A DNA stretch of 5,834 nucleotides from Phycisphaeraceae bacterium (GCA_029260695.1 JAJDCT010000217.1:1-5834); one strand, 5' to 3'; shown: positions 1 through 5,750, counted from the stretch's first letter. A program made the numbers and translations. Notes: a model not told the origin generated them from the sequence alone.

Positions 1-1
1 T

Positions 2-115
2 TCGGGGACGGGGACGCTGGCGGTGTTCGCATGGTCGGCGGCGGCGGCGGGGGTTTCGGCGTTGTTGTTCGCGGTGGCGTTCAAGGATCGGAGTCAAACG
101 CCGATCGAACCGTGA
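2..115 (+). CDS. 3' end of a membrane-protein gene (C-terminal helix only)
   Basis: The frame starting at base 2 is open from the window edge to a TGA at 113-115 and gives 37 residues. They begin SGTGTLAVFAW and end in KDRSQTPIEP. Residues about 6-27 are almost wholly hydrophobic (L, A, V, F, G, W), long enough for one membrane-spanning helix, and are followed by a short charged tail of the kind expected on the cytoplasmic side. This suggests the last helix of an integral membrane protein such as a transporter, but too little is present to name a family. The evidence is frame openness and hydrophobicity only. The coding sequence is rich in GCG codons, so a chance open frame in GC-rich DNA is possible. 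The gene lies 224 bases upstream of pyrE on the same strand, and hairpins in between argue against tight co-transcription. Confidence 0.55.
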   Translation, partial: SGTGTLAVFAWSAAAAGVSALLFAVAFKDRSQTPIEP

Positions 116-153
116 GGTTGGCGGGCCCTGGGCCATGGACGACCTAAAGACCC

Positions 154-170
154 GGCGATCTGCGATCGCC
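154..170. terminator. 6-bp hairpin after the membrane-protein gene; possible terminator
   Basis: GGCGAT (154-159) and ATCGCC (165-170) form a perfect 6-bp stem with a 5-base loop, 38 bases past the stop of the upstream gene. There is no T-run after it, so it is not a classical intrinsic terminator. A second small stem (CGCT/AGCG, 171-186) follows immediately. Its role is inferred only from position. Confidence 0.25.
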
Positions 171-174
171 CGCT

Positions 175-186
175 AAACCGCAAGCG
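175..186 (+). repeat. 12-base intergenic motif AAACCGCAAGCG, copy 1
   Basis: The sequence AAACCGCAAGCG occurs here and again, identical, at 5691-5702. Both copies are intergenic. Here it is preceded by CGCT, so that CGCT and the final AGCG can pair around the AAACCGCA loop. A shorter relative, TAAACCGC, lies at 904-911 in the pyrE/lipoprotein gap. From memory, motifs of this type recur between genes in planctomycete genomes, but I cannot verify that here. Function unknown. Confidence 0.45.
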
Positions 187-306
187 AGGGATGGGCGTGT
201 GTATAGACACTTGAACCCATCGAAAAACTTGCCGGATACCCCGTATTAGCACCGCAGACGGTGCATCTGCGTGCTTGCGATGAGTTTTTAATGGGCTCAC
301 CGACTT

Positions 307-334
307 TTCACTTTAGACTTTCCACTTTAGACTT
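307..334 (+). repeat. 14-base tandem repeat abutting the pyrE start codon
   Basis: Two adjacent copies, TTCACTTTAGACTT (307-320) and TCCACTTTAGACTT (321-334), differ at one base, so 12 bases (CACTTTAGACTT) are repeated exactly with a 14-base period. The second copy ends only 5 bases before the pyrE ATG. It occupies the place where an SD would be expected, and no GGAGG-like sequence is present. It could be a protein-binding direct repeat, part of the translation-initiation region, or neutral slippage; the sequence does not decide. Confidence 0.75.
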
Positions 335-339
335 GCGCC

Positions 340-873
340 ATGACCGACGAACAATTGATCCGGCGTATCACCGACGCGGCCTTGTTGCGGGGGGAATTTA
401 CGCTCCGCTCGGGACGCAAGAGCAAATATTACCTCGATAAGTATCTGTTTCAGACCCAGCCGGACATCCTTGAGGCTCTGGCGGAACGATTTGCCAAGCG
501 GATCGAATCATTGCCCGGCGGTGTGGACCGGCTGGCGGGTGCGGAGCTGGGCGGGGTGCCGCTGGTCAGTGCGACGGGGATCGCCGCCGACAAACCTTTC
601 ATCCTGATCCGCAACCAGAAGAAGGGCTACGGCACGGCCAAGCAGGTCGAGGGCGAGCTGAATCCCGGAGACAAGGTCGTGATCCTCGAAGACATCGCCA
701 CCACCGGCGGCCAGGTACTCGAAGCGGCGCAGACACTGACGGGGATGGGTGCGGAGATCGTGAAGATCATTGCCGTGATCGACCGGCAAGAGGGTGCGCG
801 TGAGAATATCGAGGCTGCGGGTTACGGGTTTGACAGCCTATTAACGAAAGCGGATCTGGGGATCGACGAATAG
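340..873 (+). CDS. pyrE: Orotate phosphoribosyltransferase
   Basis: PyrE joins orotate to PRPP to give orotidine 5'-monophosphate and pyrophosphate, the fifth step of de novo UMP synthesis, in the cytoplasm. The 177-residue product shows the type I phosphoribosyltransferase PRPP-binding motif VVILEDIATTGGQ at residues 113-125, with the paired acids E117-D118 and the TTGG phosphate loop. It also has the family's GAELGGVPL segment (67-75), the flexible catalytic loop with K94, K95 and YGT (97-99) followed by VEG, and the N-terminal FTLRSGRKSKYYLD region (20-33) typical of PyrE. The length is slightly below the usual 200 or so but complete. ATG at 340 is chosen because the N-terminus then matches the family; no SD precedes it, only the tandem repeat. 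No other pyr gene is adjacent. It converges with the minus-strand genes. Confidence 0.96.
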   Translation: MTDEQLIRRITDAALLRGEFTLRSGRKSKYYLDKYLFQTQPDILEALAERFAKRIESLPGGVDRLAGAELGGVPLVSATGIAADKPFILIRNQKKGYGTAKQVEGELNPGDKVVILEDIATTGGQVLEAAQTLTGMGAEIVKIIAVIDRQEGARENIEAAGYGFDSLLTKADLGIDE

Positions 874-884
874 CAGGCCAAGCA

Positions 885-901
885 CGCTCTTAGAAAGAGC
901 G
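885..901. terminator. Hairpin between convergent genes
   Basis: CGCTCTT (885-891) and AAGAGCG (895-901) form a perfect 7-bp stem around an AGA loop. It lies 12 bases after the pyrE stop and about 22 bases past the end of the lipoprotein gene on the other strand. Its symmetry and its place in a 49-base convergent gap fit a bidirectional transcription terminator. Neither strand has a clear T-run beside the stem, so the call rests on position and pairing. Confidence 0.45.
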
Positions 902-922
902 ATCTAAACCGCCACCACGAGA

Positions 923-1333
923 TCATTGCGCATTCAGGTCGTATTTCCGTTTTTCGCCGTCGATCTTGTGTAGGAGCCCCTGGGTCACCCTGTACGATCC
1001 ATCGGCTTCGATTACGAAGTAATCCAAATCGAGTGTCCGCCCAAACTGGTCTTTAAAATCGGCGCAACTGACGTAGTATTGGCCCTTCTTCTTCACCCCA
1101 TCGTGTAGGTAGTCGTAGGTGAGGTTGAGCATCCGCCCTTCAACCGCGTCGTAGTAGTGAGTGACGCCGTCGATGGTGTGGGATTCAATATAGTCCTGCA
1201 TGGCGGCCTGGACGTGCGTGTTGGCTTGATCCGGGTCTTGGGAGGCCCCGCCGGTGTGTTGGCAGGCGGCGAGTGTGAGTGCTCCAAGTGAGGCCGCGGT
1301 CAGGAATAGCAGGCGTCCGGTCGAAGGGGTCAT
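923..1333 (-). CDS. Small lipoprotein of unknown function
   Basis: The product is 136 residues. It starts with a short basic N-terminus (MTPSTGR), a hydrophobic stretch (8-20) and a lipobox LAAC at 21-24, so the signal peptide should be cut before Cys24, which would carry the lipid. Gln25 at position +2 fits outer-membrane sorting by the Lol rule known from proteobacteria. The mature part (about 112 residues) has a helix-like segment around 38-51, then a beta-rich region with YYVSCADF (86-93), LDLDYFVIEADG (101-112) and LHKIDGEKRKYDL (121-133). From memory, similar small secreted proteins with a CaDf...yDlDf...HKinG pattern occur in other Gram-negative bacteria, but I know no named function. 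ATG 1333 is preferred over the longer in-frame start at 1432 because AAGGAG lies 6 bases before it and it puts the signal peptide at the N-terminus. Confidence 0.85.
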   Translation of the reverse strand: MTPSTGRLLFLTAASLGALTLAACQHTGGASQDPDQANTHVQAAMQDYIESHTIDGVTHYYDAVEGRMLNLTYDYLHDGVKKKGQYYVSCADFKDQFGRTLDLDYFVIEADGSYRVTQGLLHKIDGEKRKYDLNAQ

Positions 1334-1451
1334 GGGGTGCTCCTTAAAAAGCATGTCTGGAGTATCACGGTCTGGGTAGAGGGACCGCGCCCTGGGATAA
1401 CCCGCTTGATCACCGGTTGATTCCAACGTCAAAAAATTTTGTTTGGGTGTG
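1334..1451 (-). other. 118-base gap upstream of the lipoprotein gene
   Basis: This gap lies between the stop of the glycosidase-like gene and the lipoprotein start. On the minus strand it begins with an A/T-rich patch (CAAAATTTTTTG) that overlaps TTGACG, a good -35-like hexamer. At 17 bases downstream the -10 candidate is TCAAGC, which is poor. No strong hairpin with a T-run is seen, so there is no clear terminator for the upstream gene. A separate lipoprotein promoter is possible but not shown. Confidence 0.3.
1340..1345 (-). promoter_or_regulatory. Strong ribosome binding site deciding the lipoprotein start
   Basis: On the minus strand AAGGAG is followed by six bases (CACCCC) and ATG. This is the best SD match in the window and fixes the start at 1333 and not the upstream in-frame ATGs at 1432 and 1354. 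Confidence 0.8.
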
Positions 1452-3704
1452 TTACCCGATGAGTTGAGTGCCGCTGGGGGTGGCGTCGGGGTCGGGGGAG
1501 TTGCCGTGGACGATGACGGGGTCGATCTGGCCTTCGATGGTGACGCGTCCCTTGTGGTCGATGACGCAGACGGGGATTTTTCCGGCGCGCCAGTCGGCGA
1601 GTGGGAACAGAGGCCAGCGTTGGGGCTTGTGGCGGTCGGGGTCGACGGTGATGTACGCGCCGCCGGGGGCTTTGCGGTCGATGACGAGCCTAGGTGCGGC
1701 GAGCAGGTGTCCGATGACGGCGATGCCGCGGGGGTTGAAGGTGACGTAGTTATTGATGTAGGTATCGGTGTAGCCCATGGAGTTAGGGCCGGTGTTGCTC
1801 ATGACCTGCATGTCCCAGTAGTACTGGGCGGAGAGTGGCCGGAGCTTGATGTATTGGGCGAGTGTGTCGCGCCAGAGATTTTGGCTGATCCAGACGTTGT
1901 CGGTTTCGGCGGAGGTGTGTCCACAGCCGTAGCGAGAGGCGTTTTCTCTTTGGGCGCTGGCGACGTCCTGTCGCAGGTGCTTGGGGTTGAGCAGGTCGGG
2001 TCGGCCGACCATGAATGGCAGGAGCAGGCCGTTGCCGGTGTAGATGGAGTAGGCGTCCCAGCCGGGGAGTGTGTCGTAGGGCAGGGGTTTGCCGGTCCAT
2101 GCGTCGGTGACGCCGACGGCGGACTTGTCGACGCAGACGGCGTAGTGGTCGCCCAGCCAGGCGGAGCTTTCGACCTGGTTGAGGCTGTCGTCGGCGAGGT
2201 CTTCGCATTGCTTGGCGAGGTCGGCGTTTGTGTCGGTGAGTTTGAGCAGGTCGGCGGCGGCTTTGAGCGCGGCGAGGCGTTTGACGGCTAGGTAGGTCTG
2301 CTTGCGTGCGAACTGGATGGCGGGGCTGGCGTCGTCGATGGTGTTGGCGACGCCTTCGGAGGGGAAGCCCGAGCCGTCGCGGTCGGACCAGATGAGGTAC
2401 TTGGCGAGGCGGGTGACCAGGGGCGCGAGTTTATTGACTACGCGGTCGCGGCCGGTCCATCGTGTGTAGGCCTGGAGAAGCAGCAGGAAGTTGCAGTTCT
2501 CCTCGACCTCCATGTCGTGGGGGTAGGTCTGGCCCACGGCGTTGACCCCGCCGCCGAGGTCGTGGCTGAGGAAGCTGCCGTTGGATGGTGCGTGTGTTTT
2601 TTCCTGCTCGGCCCATTGGGCGAACTGAATCCCCAGGAGCTTTGGCCAGAGGGTGAGGTAGAGCGGCGCGATGTTGTACTCGACGTCGAGGGTTCCCAGG
2701 TAGGTGCATGTGCCGTCCCATGCGCCGAACCATTCGGTGTGTTTGCCGTCGTCTTCGTGGATATCACACCAGAAGGTGTTGCTGAGCCAGGCCTGGAAGC
2801 TCTGGGCCAGCAGGTGGGATTGCGCGGTATCCATAGGTGCCTGTTCGAGTAGTTTCTCGAATCGGCGTGACAGGGCGAGGCGTTGGTCGCGGGTATCGGT
2901 AGCCTCTTCGATCACATCGTCGAGGCATCCCCAGGCGTTGTTGTAGCGGAAGGCGGCGTCGCGAACCTGGCCGTGGTGTTTGACCTTAAGGATTTTATCT
3001 GCGACGTGAGCGCCCCACACCAGCCGCCACTTGGTCCCGCTGCCGGCGTCTGTGACGGGCAGTTCGTATACGAGGCCTTGCCCGCAGTCCGTAACTTCGC
3101 AGCCGGGGTTGAGGCTGACGATGCGTTCGCTGACATCGACGAACCGGTGTGGCCCGTCCTCGATCCCGTCTGGCAGGGTGTATTCGTCACTGGTTGGGGT
3201 CAGTGTGTTGGAGTAGGTCAGGTCGATCGACGCGGGTTGGTTGTCGGCGTCGGACGTGGCGGTGATGGTGGTGTCAGGGCGGCCAAGCCGGATGAAGAGC
3301 TTCACCTTCTGCGGCGGCTTGGTGACAGTGCTCCAACGGATGCGGTGCACGGGGTTGACCCGCATCTCCAGGTAGAACGCGGGCATGATGCACAGGCGTT
3401 CGTCCTGTGGGTAGAACACGGCGTGGACGTTGAACTCGAAACGGAGGTTGTGCTTTTCGCTGTAGCCTCGGAAGGTGACGGAGTTCATCCGCTCGAACTG
3501 CTCTGGATTGGAGAGCGGCTCCCCTTGGAGGGTGAATGGCAAAACACGGTGCGTTCCGTCGGGCTCGATCAGGCCGACCATCAGGTCCAGCGGTTGATCG
3601 AGGAACCGGCCGAGCGCCGAGTGCATCACACGGTTCTTATACGGCTCGAACAGCAGGTTGAACCTGCTGCCCAACCGGGACATCGTCCACGTCATCGACT
3701 GCAT
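1452..3704 (-). CDS. Putative six-hairpin glycosidase-like enzyme (DUF4965/GH52-like)
   Basis: The 750-residue product lacks a signal peptide or membrane segment, so it is probably cytoplasmic. Residues about 1-250 look like a beta-rich N-terminal domain. Residues about 290-670 look like an (alpha/alpha)6 catalytic barrel. Visible landmarks are WDGTCTYLGTLDVEYNIAPL (329-348), SHDLGGG (380-386), YPHDMEVEENCNFLLLL (394-410), IDD (456-458), LPGWD (546-550), SxTxN-like residues near 598-607 and FNPRG (656-660). The TLDVEY...PLYL, SHDLG and MEVEEN order recalls the DUF4965 (glutaminase A-type) domain; the general plan and the C-terminal PRG recall GH52 beta-xylosidases. The repeated acids (D340, E342, D382, E399, E401, E402, D457, D458) are candidates for catalysis, but I cannot assign nucleophile and acid. 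The substrate is unknown. ATG 3704 is supported by GAGGTG eight bases upstream. Long open frames on the opposite strand are shadows. Confidence 0.82.
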   Translation of the reverse strand: MQSMTWTMSRLGSRFNLLFEPYKNRVMHSALGRFLDQPLDLMVGLIEPDGTHRVLPFTLQGEPLSNPEQFERMNSVTFRGYSEKHNLRFEFNVHAVFYPQDERLCIMPAFYLEMRVNPVHRIRWSTVTKPPQKVKLFIRLGRPDTTITATSDADNQPASIDLTYSNTLTPTSDEYTLPDGIEDGPHRFVDVSERIVSLNPGCEVTDCGQGLVYELPVTDAGSGTKWRLVWGAHVADKILKVKHHGQVRDAAFRYNNAWGCLDDVIEEATDTRDQRLALSRRFEKLLEQAPMDTAQSHLLAQSFQAWLSNTFWCDIHEDDGKHTEWFGAWDGTCTYLGTLDVEYNIAPLYLTLWPKLLGIQFAQWAEQEKTHAPSNGSFLSHDLGGGVNAVGQTYPHDMEVEENCNFLLLLQAYTRWTGRDRVVNKLAPLVTRLAKYLIWSDRDGSGFPSEGVANTIDDASPAIQFARKQTYLAVKRLAALKAAADLLKLTDTNADLAKQCEDLADDSLNQVESSAWLGDHYAVCVDKSAVGVTDAWTGKPLPYDTLPGWDAYSIYTGNGLLLPFMVGRPDLLNPKHLRQDVASAQRENASRYGCGHTSAETDNVWISQNLWRDTLAQYIKLRPLSAQYYWDMQVMSNTGPNSMGYTDTYINNYVTFNPRGIAVIGHLLAAPRLVIDRKAPGGAYITVDPDRHKPQRWPLFPLADWRAGKIPVCVIDHKGRVTIEGQIDPVIVHGNSPDPDATPSGTQLIG

Positions 3705-3712
3705 GAAGAGAC

Positions 3713-3718
3713 CACCTC
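3713..3718 (-). promoter_or_regulatory. Ribosome binding site of the glycosidase-like gene
   Basis: GAGGTG on the minus strand ends eight bases before the ATG at 3704. It favours this start over the in-frame ATG at 3695 (residue 4). Confidence 0.65.
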
Positions 3719-3742
3719 ATCACCACGAAATAGACAGCCCCT

Positions 3743-3771
3743 ATTGTGCGTCAGGATGGACGGCAGGTAAA
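3743..3771 (-). promoter_or_regulatory. Possible sigma-70-type promoter of the glycosidase-like gene
   Basis: On the minus strand TTTACC (3771-3766) and CACAAT (3748-3743) are separated by exactly 17 bases. Each matches four of six consensus positions. Transcription would start near 3736, giving a leader of about 30 bases with the SD inside it. The gap between the cysteine desulfurase and this gene is 76 bases, enough for a promoter. Read-through from upstream remains possible. Confidence 0.4.
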
Positions 3772-3780
3772 GCGCGGCGT

Positions 3781-5040
3781 TCAGGGGGTGGGCATCACCA
3801 GGCCCAGCCGGCGGACCACGTCTGGGATGACCTTCAGCGCATAATCCAGATGGTCTTGTGTGGTGGCCCTGCCCAAAGACAGCCGGATCGACCCGTGGGC
3901 CACCGGCTCGGGGACGCCCATCGCCAGCAGCACCGGCGAAGGGTCCAGCGATCCGCTGGAACAGGCTGCCCCGGCTGAGGCACAGACGCCCTTCTCGCTT
4001 AGGCCCATGAGGATCGCCTCGGCTTCCAGGCCGGGGAAAGCGATGTTGGTGGTGTTCCACAGGCGTGCCCCCCCTTCGCCTGGCCCGTTAATGACCGAAC
4101 CGGGCACGGCTGCAAGCAGCGCAGACTCGAACCGGTCGCGCAACGCGGTGAGGTGCGCGAGTTGATCGTGGTCCTCGAGGAATGAACGGGCCAGGTCGGC
4201 GGCAACGCCCAGACCGATCAGGCTAGCCGTGTTCTCCGTGCCGCCACGGCGTTGTAGCTCCTGCGGACCGCCGTGGATCTGACGATGCAGGCGCAGGCCA
4301 CGGCGGACATACAAGGCCCCGACCCCTTTGGGGCTGTGGAACTTGTGGCCGGACAACGTCAACAAGTCCACCGCTACCTTATCTAAGTTAACAGGGAGTT
4401 TGCCGACCGCCTGGGAGGCATCGACGTGCAGGTAGATGCGCGATCGGCCGGGCTTGCGCTCGGCGATCTGTTTGCGTGCTGCTTCCACGGCGTCGGCGAT
4501 GGCATGGATCGGTTGGATCGTGCCGGTCTCGTTGTTAGCCCACTGCACACTGACCAGGACCGGGCCGGCCCCCGGAATTGCCCCCGGCGTACCCCCCTGC
4601 TTGTCCGCGGCGTTCTCATCGGCCTGGGTGTTAGCGAGGATCGCGTCGGTGACGGCCTGGGGATCGATCAACCCGCCACCACCGACCGGGAGCCAGACGG
4701 TCTTGCCGATTTTTCCAAAGGCTTCGGCGGGTTCACGGATGGCGGAGTGTTCGATGCGGCTGGTGATGAGCGTGCCGTGGGTCGCGTTGGCGAGGGTGCC
4801 GTGGATCGCGAGGTTGTTGGACTCGGTTCCGCCGGAGGTAAAGGCGATCTGCCGGGGGTGTGTGCCGAGCAGCGAGGCGACCGATGCGCGTGCCAGCTCG
4901 ATCTTCTGGCGGGCTAACTGGCCGAAGCGGTGGACGCTGGATGGGTTGGCCCAGAGTTCTTCCTGGGCGTGGCGGACAGCCTGGACGACTTCGTCGGCGG
5001 GCTGGGTGGTGGCATTGTTGTCGAGGTACACAAGGTCCAT
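3781..5040 (-). CDS. Cysteine desulfurase, NifS/IscS class
   Basis: This PLP enzyme removes sulfur from cysteine, giving alanine and an enzyme persulfide that feeds Fe-S cluster or tRNA thiolation pathways. The 419-residue protein begins MDLVYLDNNATT, the family N-terminus, and has FTSGGTESNNL (67-77), EH98, WANNETG (167-173), HVDASQ (205-210) with D207 and Q210, the PLP lysine K233 in SGHKFHSPKG (230-239), GGTENT (266-271) and R386 in SIRLSLGR. The persulfide cysteine is C360 in SAGAACSSG (355-363). Compared with remembered E. coli IscS it has about 22 extra residues near 137-159 and about 12 near 188-200, and ends shortly after the conserved C-terminal helix. Some features also recall selenocysteine lyase, so the substrate is not proven. 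It starts 10 bases after the upstream kinase stop with no clear SD, suggesting translational coupling. No iscU, sufBCD or mnmA gene lies beside it. The frame is open further upstream, but that part overlaps the kinase and is not family-like. Confidence 0.93.
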   Translation of the reverse strand: MDLVYLDNNATTQPADEVVQAVRHAQEELWANPSSVHRFGQLARQKIELARASVASLLGTHPRQIAFTSGGTESNNLAIHGTLANATHGTLITSRIEHSAIREPAEAFGKIGKTVWLPVGGGGLIDPQAVTDAILANTQADENAADKQGGTPGAIPGAGPVLVSVQWANNETGTIQPIHAIADAVEAARKQIAERKPGRSRIYLHVDASQAVGKLPVNLDKVAVDLLTLSGHKFHSPKGVGALYVRRGLRLHRQIHGGPQELQRRGGTENTASLIGLGVAADLARSFLEDHDQLAHLTALRDRFESALLAAVPGSVINGPGEGGARLWNTTNIAFPGLEAEAILMGLSEKGVCASAGAACSSGSLDPSPVLLAMGVPEPVAHGSIRLSLGRATTQDHLDYALKVIPDVVRRLGLVMPTP

Positions 5041-5050
5041 GCGGAAGATT

Positions 5051-5623
5051 CTAGGCGATTGGCTTATCCAACGACGCGAGCCAGGTATCGACCTGTCTGC
5101 GGGAGACGAGGCGGATCCTGTTGAGGTGGGAATAGGTCGGGTCGGCGAAGAGCGCGGCGTATTTCTTTCGGCGTTGGGTGTAGGTCTGCATGGACCAGAG
5201 CAGGATCGACTCGCGGGAGAAGAACGACTGCCGCCAACTCTCGCGGTTGTTGTGCCACATCGGTTCTTTGGTCCATGCCCGTCGGATCGACCGGCCGAGC
5301 ACCTGGCTGAAGACCTGAAGCCTGGGAAGATCAAGCCAGATGAGTGTGTCGGCTCGTTGCAGGATCACCGGCCCCTTGTCCGACCACCCATCGACGTTGC
5401 CATCGAACGTCCATTCTTGAGCCCGGGTCGACCGGTCATATTCGGCGAGTCGTTGATCGAGAGGTGACTCCGTCCAGTTTGGCCCCCAGTAGATCGAGTC
5501 GTTGCAGATATACGTCACCTCTAGAACCTCGGCCAGGCGCTTGGCGACAAAAGTCTTGCCGCAGCCGCTGGTCCCGAGCACGGCGATCCGGCGGCCAGGC
5601 ATGGGCGGGGAGGTAGTTGGCAT
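5051..5623 (-). CDS. P-loop nucleotide kinase-like ATPase (adenylate kinase/FlaR-like)
   Basis: The 190-residue product is a small P-loop NTPase. It has a Walker A motif GTSGCGKT at residues 17-24 after a beta strand (RRIAVLG). It also has a substrate-lid-like NDSIYW (41-46), WTFDGN (71-76) matching the WxxDGN motif of the adenylate kinase-like 'DNA topology modulation protein' (FlaR-type) group, and ADTLIWLDLPR (91-101) resembling the Walker B strand and following turn. An arginine-rich stretch, RSIRRAW (111-117), may form the lid. Members of this group are annotated as kinases or ATPases, but their true substrates are largely unknown. ATG 5623 is the longest start; M8 at 5602 would give an N-terminus closer to the family (MPGRRIAVLG) and cannot be excluded. 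It lies 10 bases upstream of the cysteine desulfurase and probably heads that transcript. Confidence 0.85.
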   Translation of the reverse strand: MPTTSPPMPGRRIAVLGTSGCGKTFVAKRLAEVLEVTYICNDSIYWGPNWTESPLDQRLAEYDRSTRAQEWTFDGNVDGWSDKGPVILQRADTLIWLDLPRLQVFSQVLGRSIRRAWTKEPMWHNNRESWRQSFFSRESILLWSMQTYTQRRKKYAALFADPTYSHLNRIRLVSRRQVDTWLASLDKPIA

Positions 5624-5636
5624 GGGTCTTCAAGTG

Positions 5637-5642
5637 ATTATA
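5637..5642 (-). promoter_or_regulatory. TATAAT -10 box upstream of the kinase gene
   Basis: A perfect TATAAT lies on the minus strand, 13 bases before the ATG at 5623. No TTGACA-like -35 is found at 16-18 bases upstream (the sequence there is AGGGGT or similar), and the TG of an extended -10 is absent. If used, transcription would start about 6-7 bases before ATG 5623, or about 28 bases before the alternative ATG at 5602. Confidence 0.45.
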
Positions 5643-5690
5643 GATCAACACTGAAAAATACCCCTACGCAAGCTGTTCACCCGGCACGCG

Positions 5691-5702
5691 AAACCGCAAG
5701 CG
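5691..5702 (+). repeat. 12-base intergenic motif AAACCGCAAGCG, copy 2
   Basis: This copy is identical to bases 175-186. It continues as CCGCAAGCGG, a self-complementary 10-mer around AA, followed by CTTTATTTTT (5703-5712), so on the plus strand it looks like a very small terminator. No plus-strand gene ends just before it, which makes terminator function doubtful unless it serves read-through or antisense transcripts. Confidence 0.45.
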
Positions 5703-5750
5703 GCTTTATTTTTCGACGGAAATTCTATTTCTAGCGGTGGCCAATAGACC

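Larger units (their letters stand above)
116..339 (+). other. Intergenic region before pyrE with several inverted repeats
   Basis: No convincing gene lies here. Reading along the plus strand it contains a series of short inverted repeats: GGCC/GGCC around 124-134, GGCGAT/ATCGCC (154-159, 165-170), CGCT/AGCG (171-174, 183-186), ATGGG/CCCAT enclosing GTGT/ACAC (191-220), and GCACCG/CGGTGC with a CAGA loop (249-254, 259-264). A T5 run follows at 285-289. A 14-base tandem repeat ends the region. No good paired -35/-10 boxes are visible. TTGAAC at 211-216 with GATACC at 235-240 is the best pair and is weak. The region presumably carries the terminator of the upstream gene and the promoter and leader of pyrE, but which part does which cannot be told by eye. 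Confidence 0.5.

Noticed and set aside
94..300. Minus-strand 68-residue open frame upstream of pyrE
   Set aside because: It has no SD and no recognisable motif, and it is built partly from the 12-mer repeat and hairpins; it also overlaps the end of the upstream plus-strand gene.
1334..1432. Longer start for the lipoprotein at 1432
   Set aside because: It would bury the signal peptide 33 residues into the protein and ignores the strong AAGGAG site before ATG 1333.
1443..2291. Long plus-strand open frame (282 residues) opposite the glycosidase-like gene
   Set aside because: Its product is dominated by V, G, D and A with no recognisable motif, as expected from the complement of a GC-rich gene; the minus-strand frame has clear domain motifs.
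2883..3770. Plus-strand open frame (295 residues) antisense to the same gene
   Set aside because: It is antisense to the N-terminal half of the 750-residue protein, is low in conserved-looking motifs and has no SD; a codon-bias shadow.
5041..5334. N-terminal extension of the cysteine desulfurase frame up to 5334
   Set aside because: The extension lies entirely within the kinase gene in another frame, is rich in R, S and P, and the family N-terminus begins exactly at ATG 5040.
4436..5467. Plus-strand open frame (343 residues) across the cysteine desulfurase and kinase genes
   Set aside because: It is antisense to two well-supported genes, and its sequence is arginine-, proline- and serine-rich with no fold signature.
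923..5623. The four minus-strand genes as one dedicated functional system
   Set aside because: Kinase, desulfurase, glycosidase-like protein and lipoprotein share no known pathway; the third has its own promoter-like and SD signals, and the fourth a strong SD and a long gap, so simple adjacency is the better reading.
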